Source of the DNA: Photobacterium swingsii
Lineage (GTDB): Bacteria > Pseudomonadota > Gammaproteobacteria > Enterobacterales > Vibrionaceae
NCBI RefSeq assembly: GCF_024346715.1
Contig: NZ_AP024852.1
Span: 1,550,001-1,614,000 of the forward strand
Length of the DNA: 64,000 bases
Direction: 5' to 3'
Numbering within the stretch: position 1 is the stretch's first letter; every line of letters starts with the position of its first letter. Both the position numbers and the translations under genes were made by a program. This document shows positions 47,572 through 58,027 of this stretch, in pieces. The notes beneath the pieces were generated by a model. It did no database searches. It had not been told where the DNA came from and saw nothing but the letters and a program-made list of their open reading frames with translations.

Positions 47572-48645
47572 TTACTTTTGTGTGCAGTGCTTAATCGACT
47601 TTTCAAGTAACTCTTTTGCTGATTGATTGCATGGCGGTAATTCTGCGGTTGGCGCGTTAATTGGCGTGACACGCTGTCCCCACTGAATCACACTTGCGCC
47701 CCAGGTTAAGCCTGCACCAAATGCAGCGGATAAAATCTTACTGTTTGGTGTAATTCGGCCGTCTTCCACTGCTTCACATAAGGCAATCGGCACCGTTGCT
47801 GCTGAGGTGTTGCCGTATTTATGGATGTTGATGAAGGCTTTATCTAATGGGATTTTTGCGTGCTCACATAAGGCTTCGATGATGCGTTTATTGGCTTGGT
47901 GGGGGATAACGACATCTATTTCTTCGCTGCTTAGTTCTGCGCGTTCTAATACCATATTGGCAGCTGCACCCATGCCGCGTACTGCGCGGCGGAATATGTC
48001 TCGGCCAATGAAATCAAACGTAAAGTGACCAGCATCAGGATTAAAGCGATCCATCGATGTGCCAAAATTAGGTATAGCCAGCACATCACGCCCTTCAGCG
48101 TCGCAACCAAGTTGTGCTTGTAATAAACCCGTTGGCTTATCCGTTTTACTCAGTACGACAGCGCCAGCACCATCACCAAATAAAACAGCAGTATCACGCT
48201 GGCTCCAATCGAGGTACCAACTTAATCGTTCTGCACCGATCACTAGCACATGTTGGTAGTTACCAGCTTGAATCATTCGTGTGGCAGTTTCTAAACCGTA
48301 AAGAAAGCCAGTACAGGCTGCATTCATATCAAAAGCAGCAGCTTTAGTTGCACCTAAATCTAGTTGTACCTTAGAAGCTATATTAGGAATAAGAGTGTCT
48401 GGTGAACATGTTGCCACAATGATTAAATCAAGATCCGTCGCATCAAGGCCGGCTGTTTGTAATGCGCGCGCCCCTGCAATTTCAGCAAGTTTAGACGTAT
48501 CTACATGGCTGATTCGGCGAGATTGAATACCTGTGCGTGTTTGAATCCATTCGTCACTGGTATCAACAAATGTGCTTAAGAGTTCGTTATTCAGTTCGGC
48601 GGGTGGTAAGCATTTACCCCAGCCAGTAATTTCTGCGTAATACAT
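47572..48645 (-). CDS. beta-ketoacyl-ACP synthase III (FabH-like, orphan)
   Basis: A 357-residue thiolase-fold condensing enzyme of the FabH type. The Cys-His-Asn triad is Cys111 (NAACTGF), His249 (PHQANKR) and Asn279 (KYGNTSAA). It is longer than canonical FabH (about 317) by an insertion with [11 protein letters not shown] near the active-site lid and by a C-terminal extension of about 30 residues. No other fatty-acid genes adjoin it, so it is likely a second FabH or a synthase for an unusual starter unit or secondary product, not necessarily the housekeeping enzyme. Substrate cannot be read from sequence. Confidence 0.88.
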   Translation of the reverse strand: MYYAEITGWGKCLPPAELNNELLSTFVDTSDEWIQTRTGIQSRRISHVDTSKLAEIAGARALQTAGLDATDLDLIIVATCSPDTLIPNIASKVQLDLGATKAAAFDMNAACTGFLYGLETATRMIQAGNYQHVLVIGAERLSWYLDWSQRDTAVLFGDGAGAVVLSKTDKPTGLLQAQLGCDAEGRDVLAIPNFGTSMDRFNPDAGHFTFDFIGRDIFRRAVRGMGAAANMVLERAELSSEEIDVVIPHQANKRIIEALCEHAKIPLDKAFINIHKYGNTSAATVPIALCEAVEDGRITPNSKILSAAFGAGLTWGASVIQWGQRVTPINAPTAELPPCNQSAKELLEKSIKHCTQK

Positions 48646-49006
48646 CTAGCGTGGTACCTGTCATTATTGTTATCTATGCCTTCATAGTACCCCTAGCGGG
48701 CAGATGTGCAATGTCAAAGCCACTAAATGCTAACAATGGCACACTTCCATGAAAGGCGATGCTGATAGCGTTTAAAACATTCCCACTAATGCTGGTTTTT
48801 GTCTGCGGATAAATTATAAGGGTATAATGACTATTGAAGATGTTTTCAGTATGATGCCCCATATAATATTGAACTATTTGTTGATAGCAAACTCCAACAG
48901 GATTGCATGAGTTCATTCATATTGCGTTGAAATATGGTCTCGATATTTTATTTGCGATGGGCTGAATCAAGGTTTTCGTGGTTGGTACAAAAGGAAGTAG
49001 GACGTA
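48646..49006. other. 361-bp gap between FabH-like and Gfo/Idh genes
   Basis: Divergent promoter region. Moderately AT-rich with no repeats, operators or small genes that I could support. Confidence 0.45.
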
Positions 49007-49987
49007 ATGATTAAATTTGCAGTTGTTGGTACCAATTGGATTACCGATGCTTTCATTGAAGGTGCTATTGCTAGTGGAAAAATGCAACTTACCGCCGTGT
49101 ATTCGCGCACAATGGAAAAAGCCGAAGAATTTGCTAGCAAGTACCAAGACGTTACCTGCTTTGATGATATTAAGGTGTTAGCAAGCAGCGATTGTATTGA
49201 TGCCGTATATATTGCGAGCCCGAATTCATTGCATGCAGAGCAGGCCGCTTTGTTTATTAAGGAAGGTAAGCATGTTATTGGCGAAAAGCCGCTAGCATCG
49301 AATATTACACAAGTTGAACACTTGGTTGAGTTAGCAAAACAGCATCAAGTAGTGCTGTTTGAAGCAATGAAAGCACCGTATACACCAAACTTTTCTGCGC
49401 TACAAAAAGCACTGCCGAAGATCGGGAAGTTGCGAAAAGTTCACTTAACCTATTGTCAATATTCATCGCGTTATCAAAAATACCTAAACGGTGAAAACCC
49501 AAATACCTTTAATCCTGCATTTTCAAATGGTTCGCTAATGGACATAGGTATCTATCCATTAAGTGCTGCGGTGGCTTTGTTTGGTGAGCCAAACAGCTTT
49601 ACTGCGCAAGGAACACTCTTGGATTCAGGTGTTGATGCACATGGCACCTTGGTTTTACATTATCAAGATTTTGATGTGACAATTGCGCACTCAAAAGTGA
49701 GTGATGGTGTGATCCCGAGTGAGTTTCAGGGAGAGCAAGGGACGATCACGGTGAAAGGTATTTCTGAGTGCTTAGCTGTAGATTTGTACCGTAAAGATGA
49801 GCCTGTACTCGCCTTATCGAGAGATCAAGTACCGAACACCATGCAATACGAAGCAGAGGTTTTTGCTGAGTTAGTGGCAAATAAAACCATTTTGCATGAT
49901 GGCCTCAATCGCTCGCGTATCGTGAGCAATATTATCACTCACGCGCGTGGCGTGATTGGTGTTCGTTTCCCAGCTGACGATATGTAG
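49007..49987 (+). CDS. Gfo/Idh/MocA-family oxidoreductase
   Basis: A 326-residue NAD(P)-dependent oxidoreductase like E. coli YgjR. The N-terminal Rossmann part has VVGTNWITDAF, with the usual GxGxxG weakened, and DAVYIASPNSLHAEQ; the catalytic Lys is in GEKPLA. The C-terminal half is the alpha/beta substrate domain with GSLMDIGIYPLSAA. Substrate, probably a sugar or cyclitol, is unknown. AAGGAAGTAGGA precedes the ATG. Confidence 0.88.
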   Translation: MIKFAVVGTNWITDAFIEGAIASGKMQLTAVYSRTMEKAEEFASKYQDVTCFDDIKVLASSDCIDAVYIASPNSLHAEQAALFIKEGKHVIGEKPLASNITQVEHLVELAKQHQVVLFEAMKAPYTPNFSALQKALPKIGKLRKVHLTYCQYSSRYQKYLNGENPNTFNPAFSNGSLMDIGIYPLSAAVALFGEPNSFTAQGTLLDSGVDAHGTLVLHYQDFDVTIAHSKVSDGVIPSEFQGEQGTITVKGISECLAVDLYRKDEPVLALSRDQVPNTMQYEAEVFAELVANKTILHDGLNRSRIVSNIITHARGVIGVRFPADDM

Positions 49988-50016
49988 ACTATTCAGTAAC
50001 GCGAAAACAAGCATAA

Positions 50017-50046
50017 AAAAGAAGCGACCATCTGGTCGCTTCTTTT
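50017..50046. terminator. bidirectional terminator between Gfo/Idh and DASS genes
   Basis: A 14-bp perfect stem, AAAAGAAGCGACCA (50017-50030) with TGGTCGCTTCTTTT (50033-50046), two-base spacer. Confidence 0.92.
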
Positions 50047-50088
50047 GTTTGTGTTTCTATCTTTTCGCTGATGTTGAGCGACGTATTC

Positions 50089-51459
50089 TTACCAGAATAA
50101 GTAAGCAAACGCTGATAGGGCACCAATACAGGCGATATTGAGGTAGATACCTGCTTTCATCATCTCGCTTTGTTTTATGTGACCAGAACCAAATACAATG
50201 GCGTTTGGTGGCGTTGCAACTGGCAGCATGAAGGCACAAGAAGCCGCGACAGCAATAAGTGCTGATAGAACAACAGGCGATACACCAAGTGCTTCTGCAA
50301 CGGTCGCAAATACAGGAACTAATAGGGCAGCACTGGCTGTATTACTCGCAAACTCTGTTAGGAATACCACAAAAGCGGCAACAACAAGGATTGTGAAGAA
50401 TAAGCCGGCTTGCTCAAGGAAACCACTTAGGCTGTGAGCAAGGAACACACTGGTGCCCGTTGCTTTAAGTACGTTACTTAGGCAAATACCACCACCAAAT
50501 AGAAGTAATACGCCCCAATCTGTCGACTTCTCAATGTCTTTCCAAGCAACAACACGTGATGCACCAAGTAGAACAATTGCACCAAGGGCAACAAGGGTAT
50601 CGAACTTACTAAAACCACCTAGGAAAGCATTGATAGGTTTGCTGAAGATCCAGCAAGAAACAGTCAGTGCAAAAATCGCTAGCGTGACAAGTTTGCCATT
50701 GCTCCACTCTACTGGTTTGTGGTCTAGCTCAAAGGTGTGGTTAAGATTGGGTTTAAGCATCACATAAAGTAGAAAAACGGTAATTGGTAGTAAAATGAGT
50801 GCAATCGGTAAACCAAATGACATCCATTCTGTAAAGCTTAAGCCAACCTCAGCCGCTGCGATTGCGTTCGGTGGGCTACCGACAACCGTAGCGATACCAC
50901 CAATACTTGCACAGTAAGCAAGACCCAGTAGAACAAACACGTATGTGCTACGTTCACTCTTTGCATTTACTTTATTTAGTACGCCTAGCACAAGTGGCAG
51001 CATCATAGCTGTCGTTGCAGTGTTACTGATCCACATCGATAAGAATGCAGTGACACCAAATAGCATGAAGACAGCGACAGACATGCGGCCTTTAGCGATA
51101 AGAAGTACTTTATCGGCAATGGCTTTATCTAATTCTTGCTTGTGCAGTGCAGCTGCAAGAGCAAAGCCACCTAGGAATAGGAATATAATCGGGTTTGAGA
51201 AGTTACTCAGCGCCTGTGGTGTTTGGAATATCCCGAATCCCACTGCCAAAATAGGCACTAAAATCGCAGTAATACTGACGTGCACTGCTTCTGTTAACCA
51301 GAGTATTGCGACAAAAACGAGAATGCTTAGTCCGACGACAACATCTTTTTCAAAGGGTAGGGTGTTGAACAAAATAGCGAATAACGCGATATCGGCAAGT
51401 AATATCATGCTATTTCGATCAAACAGCCACTTTTTTAGAGTGAGAGTTAAGGCTGTCAT
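50089..51459 (-). CDS. DASS/SLC13-family dicarboxylate or anion transporter
   Basis: A 456-residue membrane transporter with about 11-12 segments. The two family sites are [11 protein letters not shown] and [11 protein letters not shown], mirroring the Ser-Asn-Thr sodium/substrate motifs of VcINDY-type carriers, followed by [13 protein letters not shown]. It is likely a Na+-coupled importer of succinate-like di- or tricarboxylates. GGAAGAAAG precedes the ATG. It is a single gene facing the Gfo/Idh gene. Confidence 0.9.
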   Translation of the reverse strand: MTALTLTLKKWLFDRNSMILLADIALFAILFNTLPFEKDVVVGLSILVFVAILWLTEAVHVSITAILVPILAVGFGIFQTPQALSNFSNPIIFLFLGGFALAAALHKQELDKAIADKVLLIAKGRMSVAVFMLFGVTAFLSMWISNTATTAMMLPLVLGVLNKVNAKSERSTYVFVLLGLAYCASIGGIATVVGSPPNAIAAAEVGLSFTEWMSFGLPIALILLPITVFLLYVMLKPNLNHTFELDHKPVEWSNGKLVTLAIFALTVSCWIFSKPINAFLGGFSKFDTLVALGAIVLLGASRVVAWKDIEKSTDWGVLLLFGGGICLSNVLKATGTSVFLAHSLSGFLEQAGLFFTILVVAAFVVFLTEFASNTASAALLVPVFATVAEALGVSPVVLSALIAVAASCAFMLPVATPPNAIVFGSGHIKQSEMMKAGIYLNIACIGALSAFAYLFW

Positions 51460-51864
51460 GCTTTCTTCCTTTTGTTGGTGATTGCTTCATGCAACGTGAT
51501 GCGTTTTGGTAGTTGGGATGTTACACCTTCAAAATGTAATGTTAATAGCTTGGTGCTCATATGTTGCTCAATCGGCGGAGTAAAGCGTAAAAATGTGAGG
51601 CTATTATTTGGGAATGTGTAGGGTTCTACACACGATATTGTGTGTTACATCAAGCAAAAAGAGAAAATGAGTCAAACGCGAGAAAGATATGTTAAATTGG
51701 ATGATGTTTTAATGCATGGAGGAGTATAAAAGTGTGACCTGGCTCGACATAATATATTTGGTGGTTTTTTCCTTGTAGTTCATAGGTTGTGCATCTTGTA
51801 TCATTCAATTCGTCAATTAAACGCGTTAGATTGCGCGAATAGATAAACAAGAAAGGCTAGGGAA
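51460..51864. other. 405-bp gap upstream of the DASS gene
   Basis: Divergent region holding promoters for the transporter on the minus strand and for the tiny basic gene on the plus strand. AT-rich, no identified operators. Confidence 0.4.
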
Positions 51865-51972
51865 ATGGCACAAGATAAAAAACTTATTCGTAAAAGAATT
51901 CAAAGAGATGCGAGCACGCATTTGAAAAAAGTGAGAGCAAAATTTTTACGTAATTACCAAGAAGCAGCGTAG
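51865..51972 (+). CDS. 35-residue basic protein, not previously named here
   Basis: ATG with AAGGCTAGGGA upstream opens a 35-codon frame, MAQDKKLIRKRIQRD then ASTHLKKVRAKFLRNYQEAA, ended by TAG. About a third of residues are Lys or Arg, and the pattern is an amphipathic helix, as for a ribosome- or nucleic-acid-associated peptide. It is too short to show up on standard gene calls. A clean terminator follows at 52052. I know no family; the ribosome binding site plus terminator make it likely real. Confidence 0.55.
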   Translation: MAQDKKLIRKRIQRDASTHLKKVRAKFLRNYQEAA

Positions 51973-52051
51973 CTTTAGTGAATATTTTGCTGTCATTTAG
52001 GATAAGGGTATTATCAAATTAGCGTTCTATTTTTGGTCGCTTAATTATTGC

Positions 52052-52095
52052 TAAATAAAGCACCATAGTATGTTACATACTTGGTGCTTTTATTT
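52052..52095. terminator. bidirectional terminator between small gene and sanA
   Basis: AAAGCACCA (52057-52065) pairs with TGGTGCTTT (52082-52090), and AGTATG with CATACT inside it; A and T runs on both sides. Confidence 0.9.
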
Positions 52096-52108
52096 TATCT
52101 ATGCTTGA

Positions 52109-52801
52109 TTATGATGAGGGGGCTCTTTCGTCTGGCGGGCCGACGAATTCATACTCATTAGCACTCGAAATCGGTTCTTTAGGGCCTAGAAAACGAGGTT
52201 GAATATTAAGCAGATATAAATCAATGAAGGCTTTTCCTCGTGCGAGGACTTCACGCATTCGCACCTTCAATCCCGCTAATCCTTTCGGTGATGGTACAGC
52301 TAAGCAAATTGCATCAATATCATTTTTTTCGGCAATGAATAATGCACGTTCACAGTGAAAACGTTGAGTGATCACGACAAAATGATCAGCATCGAAAACT
52401 TCACGCGCACGAACAATGGAATCTAGCGTACGAAACCCTGCATAATCGAGCACGATATCTTGATCTGGCACGCCAGCTTTCAGTAAATCGCGCTTCATTG
52501 TCCATGGCTCATTGTAAGAGCGATGGGCGTTATCACCGCTTAGCAGTAATACATTAACCTTTTGTTGTTGGTAAAGGTCAATAGCTGCTTGAATACGGTA
52601 CTGATAATAAGGATTAAGCGTTTTTGCAATGTACTTGCTGGTTCCTAACACTAAACCGATAGAACGTTCAGGGATATGCTTAGAATCAGTAAAAATACGG
52701 TCGGCAGTATGTTCTGACACCCAGCGATCAACGAGCAAACTGCTGCCAATTGCAACAATGCCGATCACTGCAGAAATACGTACAATGGAAAACAGCTTCA
52801 T
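52109..52801 (-). CDS. sanA: SanA-like envelope protein (DUF218/YdcF fold)
   Basis: A 230-residue protein like E. coli SanA, needed for outer-membrane barrier function and vancomycin exclusion at high temperature. One N-terminal membrane segment is followed by a DUF218-type domain with LVLGTSKYIAK, LLLSGDNAHRSYNEP, AGFRTLDSIVRAR and TQRFHCERALFIA, all close to E. coli. The start at 52801 gives the same N-terminal layout as SanA; an ATG at 52831 with AAGG before it is also possible. The C-terminus is Pro/Glu-rich and differs from E. coli. Confidence 0.9.
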   Translation of the reverse strand: MKLFSIVRISAVIGIVAIGSSLLVDRWVSEHTADRIFTDSKHIPERSIGLVLGTSKYIAKTLNPYYQYRIQAAIDLYQQQKVNVLLLSGDNAHRSYNEPWTMKRDLLKAGVPDQDIVLDYAGFRTLDSIVRAREVFDADHFVVITQRFHCERALFIAEKNDIDAICLAVPSPKGLAGLKVRMREVLARGKAFIDLYLLNIQPRFLGPKEPISSANEYEFVGPPDERAPSS

Positions 52802-52935
52802 ACCAATCCAAATAATAAAAACTGAAAACATATTACCTTAATACCTTGATAATGTTAGGTAAAAAGCACGTCAAATGTGTCGTTTTTTCAGCCGTTTATG
52901 TTAATTATTTAAAAATCTCATATATTGGATATAAG

Positions 52936-52959
52936 AAAGCCCGCATGACAGCGGGCTTT
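52936..52959 (-). terminator. terminator after maeA
   Basis: A stem AAAGCCCGC (52936-52944) with GCGGGCTTT (52951-52959); on the minus strand it is followed by CTTATATCC and lies 20 bases after the stop. Confidence 0.85.
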
Positions 52960-52980
52960 AATTGAATAGTGTAGTCGTTA

Positions 52981-54669
52981 TTAGAATGCAGTGCGCTTGT
53001 AGCGACGGTATTCAGACTGCCAGAAGTTCGCATCAATTTTTTCTTTGATACGTTCATCTGTGTTCTTCGGTGCTTTACGCTGCTCAATGGCTTTTTTCGC
53101 AACAGCGAATGCAATGTGGCGCGATACTTTTTGAATATCTTCTAAAGGAGGAAGAAGTGCACCTTGGCCATTAATTGCTAGTGGTGAACATTCAGCAAGC
53201 GCACGGCTTGATTCCATTAGCATTTCATCAGTGACACGACGAGCATTAACTGCCAATACGCCCAAACCAATGCCAGGGAAGATGTAACTGTTGTTACACT
53301 GTGCAATTGGGTAAGTTTTGCCATTGTGAATGACAGGCTCAAATGGCGAACCCGTCGCAACAAGTGCATTACCGTCTGTCCAGCGGATCAAATCAGCAGG
53401 TGTTGCTTCAACGCGACTGGTTGGGTTAGACAGTGGGAAGATGATAGGGCGTTCACAGTGTTGGTGCATTTCACGAATAACATCTTCGCTAAATAGACCA
53501 GGGACACCAGATACACCGATAAGAATTGTTGGTTTCGCGTTACGCATAACATCAAGCAGTGATACATTGTTGTTTTCAACGTCCCACTCGTTAATTGTTG
53601 CGCGTTTTTGTACTAACTTGCTTTGGAAGTTAATCAGGTTTGGCATGTCGTCAATCAACAAGCCCCAACGGTCAACCATGTAAACTTGGCTACGAGCTTG
53701 AGCGTCAGAAATACCTTCAGATACCATTTGAGCAATGATTGCCTCAGCGATGCCACAACCAGCAGAACCCGCACCCAAGAAGGTAACACGTTGCTCTGAC
53801 AGTTTACTGCCCGCAGCTTTACATGCAGCAAGAAGTGAACCGACTGTCACGGCTGCTGTGCCTTGGATATCATCGTTGAAACAGCATACTTTGTTTTTGT
53901 AGCGCTCAAGCAATGGCATCGCATTTTTCTGTGCGAAATCTTCAAATTGAATGAGTGCTTCAGGCCAACGGTGTTTGATCGCAGTAATGAACTCATCAAC
54001 GAATTTATCGTATTCTTGACCAGTAATACGCGGATGACGCCAGCCCATGTACATAGGGTCGGATAGACGTTGTGGGTTATTTGTACCTACATCAAGCACA
54101 ACGGGTAGCGTATAAGCAGGGCTGATACCACCACACGCGGTGTAAAGTGATAGTTTACCGATTGGAATACCCATACCACCGATACCTTGGTCACCCAGAC
54201 CAAGAATACGCTCACCATCTGTTACTACGATAACTTTAACGTTTTGACGAGATGCGTTGTTGATCATCTCTTCGATACGATCACGGTTTGGGTAGGAGAT
54301 GAAAAGACCACGGCCACGACGGTAGATGTTCGAGAAGTTTTCACACGCTGCACCAACGGTTGGTGTGTAAATGATTGGCATCATTTCAGTGATGTGGTTT
54401 TCAACCAAACGGTAGAATAGAGTCTCGTTGGTGTCTTGGATGTTACGTAGGTAAATATGCTTATCAATATCATTTTCGAATTTTTGGTATTGCTGATAAG
54501 CACGTTCAGCTTGTTCTTCGATACTTTCGATCGCTTCTGGAAGAAGACCTTCCAAGTTAAAGAACATACGTTCTTCGACAGAGAATGCACTACCTTTGTT
54601 TAGCAGAGGTGTTTCTAGAAGCGCAGGGCCTGCGTAGGGGATGTATAAAGGTCTTTTATCGTTGTTCAT
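52981..54669 (-). CDS. maeA: NAD-dependent malic enzyme
   Basis: A 562-residue malic enzyme of the large MaeA/SfcA group that converts malate to pyruvate and CO2 with NAD+. Catalytic Tyr is in [10 protein letters not shown], the Lys region in [19 protein letters not shown], metal ligands in FEDFAQ and [13 protein letters not shown], and the dinucleotide fold is [13 protein letters not shown]. It has the typical EGLLP start region. A TCTACAGA/TCTGTAGA inverted repeat (54797-54816) lies 128 bases upstream. Role: gluconeogenic malate oxidation. Confidence 0.95.
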   Translation of the reverse strand: MNNDKRPLYIPYAGPALLETPLLNKGSAFSVEERMFFNLEGLLPEAIESIEEQAERAYQQYQKFENDIDKHIYLRNIQDTNETLFYRLVENHITEMMPIIYTPTVGAACENFSNIYRRGRGLFISYPNRDRIEEMINNASRQNVKVIVVTDGERILGLGDQGIGGMGIPIGKLSLYTACGGISPAYTLPVVLDVGTNNPQRLSDPMYMGWRHPRITGQEYDKFVDEFITAIKHRWPEALIQFEDFAQKNAMPLLERYKNKVCCFNDDIQGTAAVTVGSLLAACKAAGSKLSEQRVTFLGAGSAGCGIAEAIIAQMVSEGISDAQARSQVYMVDRWGLLIDDMPNLINFQSKLVQKRATINEWDVENNNVSLLDVMRNAKPTILIGVSGVPGLFSEDVIREMHQHCERPIIFPLSNPTSRVEATPADLIRWTDGNALVATGSPFEPVIHNGKTYPIAQCNNSYIFPGIGLGVLAVNARRVTDEMLMESSRALAECSPLAINGQGALLPPLEDIQKVSRHIAFAVAKKAIEQRKAPKNTDERIKEKIDANFWQSEYRRYKRTAF

Positions 54670-54796
54670 GCAATAGACTCTGTTCTTGTTTGGAGAATGA
54701 GAGAGCGAAACACTTCACTCTAAGGCCGTAATCCTAGTCCTTCAACACGGTGAATTCAAAGGGAGAAAGCATTATTTTCGAGAAAGAGATCATGTT

Positions 54797-54816
54797 TCTA
54801 CAGATTGGTCTGTAGA
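54797..54816. repeat. inverted repeat upstream of maeA
   Basis: TCTACAGA (54797-54804) and TCTGTAGA (54809-54816) form a perfect 8-bp palindrome with TTGG between. Its size and position suggest a regulator operator, but the protein is unknown. Confidence 0.45.
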
Positions 54817-54871
54817 TTTAATTGAGTTCTCTATTTTTCAGCGAAAAGCGTGTTAAAAATTGCGTTTATTT

Positions 54872-54900
54872 TGCACGTATTTGGTGAACGAATACGTGCA
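54872..54900. repeat. inverted repeat at the hrpB 3' end
   Basis: TGCACGTATT (54872-54881) and AATACGTGCA (54891-54900) are perfectly complementary with a nine-base loop. It lies eight bases past the hrpB stop. No T run follows, so it is not a standard terminator. Confidence 0.55.
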
Positions 54901-54907
54901 GATATGA

Positions 54908-57301
54908 TCATCGAATGTCAATAACACGGCTTGCTTTTCGGTATTTAATTCGCCAACCCTGCCATCGAGGTAGCTCCCAGCGTTGTGGATCTTGTTTGCG
55001 GCTACCGCTCTGGTATACCACAGTGACCAATTTTCCAGCGGCAGCATATTCGACAGTAAGGTGTAAGTCTGCGATGTATATTTTACGAGGGAAGCGCTCA
55101 TCAAATTCATCCTGCTCCCATTCGGGTATACCATCAAAGATGAAGTCATCATTGCTGAAGAGCTGCATATCGTCGAGTGATTCAACACCTAGTGCTTCTA
55201 TTTGTTCCGTTAACCAAGTTGTTAACTCCGTTGGTTGAGTGCGGGTACAGCTTGTTTCATCAAGTAAGCCGAGTTTAAGAAAGAGGTTCCATTGTTCAAT
55301 TTGATGACGGCGTTGATCGGCTAGCCCCTCAAAAAGCTGGCCGCTTTCGATCATTTCGACAATCAATGCTGTAGTCACTGTATCCTTGCTGTTTTGGGTT
55401 TGCTCATCAATGACGCGCCCTGCATAAATCCGTTGTGTTCTGGTGACGCATTGACCATCTACGAGTTGGCTGTCGCATACTTGGACTTCACCAAGATCGT
55501 GTTCAATGAGCAAGGATAAAGGGATGGGTGCAGTGCAAGTGGCTAAGTTAAGTGTTTGTTTAACGCCTTTCCCTGGAAGGCTGAATTGATCAAATATTAC
55601 AGCAGCTTCAGCATTGTCAGATAAGCGGCTATCACGGCCTAAGGTGACTTCACTGTGGCCGTTACCCAATGCTTGTCGACGTTTTTCTCTACGAACAAAG
55701 GCCAGTTCTGGTGCCGCTTTAATGACAGCAGCAAGCCAAGCATCTCGCTTAACTGAAGTCGCGACATCAAGTTGAGGTAAAGACAACGCTTCACGGATTT
55801 GTGCTGAAATTTGGCGGGCTTCTTGTAAGCGTTCATCGTCAACGGTCAGAAACTCAGGCGTTGATTCACGCAAAAGTTTAACCAGTAACATAGCGTCACA
55901 ATGATGCTTTTCCCATTGTGTGAGTTGCTCTAACACTTCTTCACTGTTTGTTTTTTGCCATGGCTTATTTGAAACCGATAGGGCTGCCGCGAGATCAACC
56001 ATGGCTTCGGTTGCAGCCTTATCTGGCATGGCGGTGATTAAATGGGCGAATAATGCATCGATAGGTAAAGGGTAGAGGCGTTTACCATGTTCTGTGGCGT
56101 CCCCTTGGTCATTAATCGCTTTCATGGCCAGTAAGCGGTCATGGGCTTGCAGCAGTGCTTTTTCTGGTAATGCATCGACAAAAGCTAAATCAGCAAGACG
56201 GAATCCACAACAAGCGGCCGCAAGCATAGGCTCTGTGAGTTCTTCGCGGTGTAACTCTGGTGGCGTGATTAATTCCAGTGGGGCAGCACTGCCGTATAAT
56301 CGTATGCAGTGCCCCGCCGCTATACGGCCTGCGCGTCCTTTTCTTTGTTCTGAACTCGCGCGTGAAATTGCGTGTAACCCCAGCACGGCGCGGCCATTGC
56401 GTTGATGGGTTCGACGCTCTAATCCAGTATCAATAATTAGTGTGATACCTGGAATTGTCAGCGAAGTCTCAGCGACATTGGTTGCGAGAATAATGCGCTG
56501 ATGCTGGCTGGCTGTCAGAGCGCGTTGCCTATCAGTGTCAGACACAGAAGCGTGTAATGGAATCACATCAATGCCAAATTCAAGGCTGAATGGTTTTAGC
56601 TTGCTTTGGCAAAGGGCGATTTCTTTTCGGCCGGGTAAGAAAACAAGAATGTCGCCTTGTTTCTTTGCTTGGTCTTGTGGATTATTCAGAAAGTTTTGAA
56701 TCGCACTAGAGACTTTGTTTTCGATAGAACGAATATCTGGGCTATGTCGATTGTCTGCAGCAAGATGTTCGACAGTAACCGTAAAGTTTCGGCCTTCTGC
56801 TTTGAGGTGTTCGGCATCCAAGTATTGGGTTAAGCGTTGGCTATCTATGGTGGCAGAGGTAATAACTAAGCGCTGTTTGTTGTGTGGTTCACTGGGTTGA
56901 TCTTTTAGTAAGGCGAGCAGTAAGTCTGTGTCCCAGCGGCGTTCATGAAACTCATCAATAATGATAGTTTTAAATTCAGTTAGTTGCCCTTCGCTTAACC
57001 AGCGCAATGCCACACCGGGTGTCGCAAAGATAATTTCTGTGTTGTCGTCAAAATGCGCTTCAAAGCGAATCGCATAACCAATACTTTTTCCTACGGGTTC
57101 GTTTCTTTCTGCCGCTAAGAATTCAGCTAGAGAAGAACAGGCAATACGACGAGGCTCAATGACTAATACTTTGCCTGATTCAGCCGCCCATAACGGTAAT
57201 CGTGTTGATTTGCCAGACCCTGTTTCGGCTTCAACCACTAGGTGGTGGTGAGCGAGTTTTTCAATAAAAAGAGATTTAAGTGGGTCGATAGGTAATTGCA
57301 C
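54908..57301 (-). CDS. hrpB: ATP-dependent helicase HrpB
   Basis: A 797-residue DExH helicase of the HrpB type. Walker A ETGSGKST near the start, motif II IIIDEFHERR (DEFH, as is usual for HrpB), SAT, and domain 2 with ATNVAETSLTIPGI, then QRKGRAGR. The long C-terminal region carries the HrpB domain with a winged-helix part and a late RWELPRWQGWRIKYRK. Start is GTG. RNA role is not well known; E. coli mutants have mild phenotypes. It is a minus-strand gene between a lipoprotein gene and maeA, separate from hrpA at the right edge. Confidence 0.93.
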   Translation of the reverse strand: MQLPIDPLKSLFIEKLAHHHLVVEAETGSGKSTRLPLWAAESGKVLVIEPRRIACSSLAEFLAAERNEPVGKSIGYAIRFEAHFDDNTEIIFATPGVALRWLSEGQLTEFKTIIIDEFHERRWDTDLLLALLKDQPSEPHNKQRLVITSATIDSQRLTQYLDAEHLKAEGRNFTVTVEHLAADNRHSPDIRSIENKVSSAIQNFLNNPQDQAKKQGDILVFLPGRKEIALCQSKLKPFSLEFGIDVIPLHASVSDTDRQRALTASQHQRIILATNVAETSLTIPGITLIIDTGLERRTHQRNGRAVLGLHAISRASSEQRKGRAGRIAAGHCIRLYGSAAPLELITPPELHREELTEPMLAAACCGFRLADLAFVDALPEKALLQAHDRLLAMKAINDQGDATEHGKRLYPLPIDALFAHLITAMPDKAATEAMVDLAAALSVSNKPWQKTNSEEVLEQLTQWEKHHCDAMLLVKLLRESTPEFLTVDDERLQEARQISAQIREALSLPQLDVATSVKRDAWLAAVIKAAPELAFVRREKRRQALGNGHSEVTLGRDSRLSDNAEAAVIFDQFSLPGKGVKQTLNLATCTAPIPLSLLIEHDLGEVQVCDSQLVDGQCVTRTQRIYAGRVIDEQTQNSKDTVTTALIVEMIESGQLFEGLADQRRHQIEQWNLFLKLGLLDETSCTRTQPTELTTWLTEQIEALGVESLDDMQLFSNDDFIFDGIPEWEQDEFDERFPRKIYIADLHLTVEYAAAGKLVTVVYQSGSRKQDPQRWELPRWQGWRIKYRKASRVIDIR

Positions 57302-57394
57302 AATGTAATCCGATACTGGTGAGACGCAGGGACGATCATAAAGCAGCCTTGTGACTCTGTACCAGTCATTTGTCTATTTCTATTAATGGCAGAC

Positions 57395-57421
57395 AAAAAA
57401 AAGATGCAGCAAGGCTGCATC
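57395..57421 (-). terminator. terminator after the Gly-rich lipoprotein gene
   Basis: A perfect stem GATGCAGC (57403-57410) with GCTGCATC (57414-57421), then eight T on the minus strand (complement of 57395-57402). Confidence 0.9.
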
Positions 57422-57496
57422 AAAGAGGCAATAGTGAGGGATAACACTACGCATCGGCTAGAAAATGTAATACCAGAGAACAGCTTCTTTACTGTG

Positions 57497-57946
57497 TTAT
57501 TCAGTAATGACTATTTCATTTGTTGGTAACGAAATAATTTGGCGAAAAGGCTGACGAGCCCCGTCTTGAAACCAAGCCTCCACGAGCAAACTTGTACGTT
57601 GACTCGTAATGGTGAGTTTGCCTGTAAATTCTCCGTTCTTCATTGGCCCTGAAATTAAACGGCTGCTTGAGTCGGGAATTGGGGTGCCGTCAGTTGCTTC
57701 TGTGTATCGTCCATAAATATTAAGAAATAGGGTTTCTCGTGTATTCAGGTCGATACTGACACTGACGGGATAAGCACTCTTAAATTTAAATCCTTCAGGG
57801 ATAACTAAATCTTCAAATTTGCTCTCACTGGTTTCTACGGGAGCCGCAGGTTGTGAGCCACCTGAAGAACCTGAGTCATCACCTCCGCCGCCGCCACAAG
57901 CGACGAGTTGTAAGCTAATTAAAATCAGTAAGCATTGACGTATCAT
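57497..57946 (-). CDS. Gly-rich lipoprotein of unknown function
   Basis: A 149-residue predicted lipoprotein with signal ending LVAC, then a low-complexity linker (GGGGGDDSGSSGGS) that holds the domain away from the membrane, and a C-terminal beta-rich domain of about 100 residues. A GAGGG about seven bases before the ATG at 57946 fixes the start; two upstream in-frame starts exist. It lies 81 bases after the LruC-type gene on the same strand and may be cotranscribed with it. No known family. Confidence 0.7.
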   Translation of the reverse strand: MIRQCLLILISLQLVACGGGGGDDSGSSGGSQPAAPVETSESKFEDLVIPEGFKFKSAYPVSVSIDLNTRETLFLNIYGRYTEATDGTPIPDSSSRLISGPMKNGEFTGKLTITSQRTSLLVEAWFQDGARQPFRQIISLPTNEIVITE

Positions 57947-58027
57947 GAACATACCCTCGTGAGTCATTTTGTATTCGTTATCAATCGGTTGATTTATCGC
58001 TTGCGATTGTGCGTAGTGCTATTTCGT

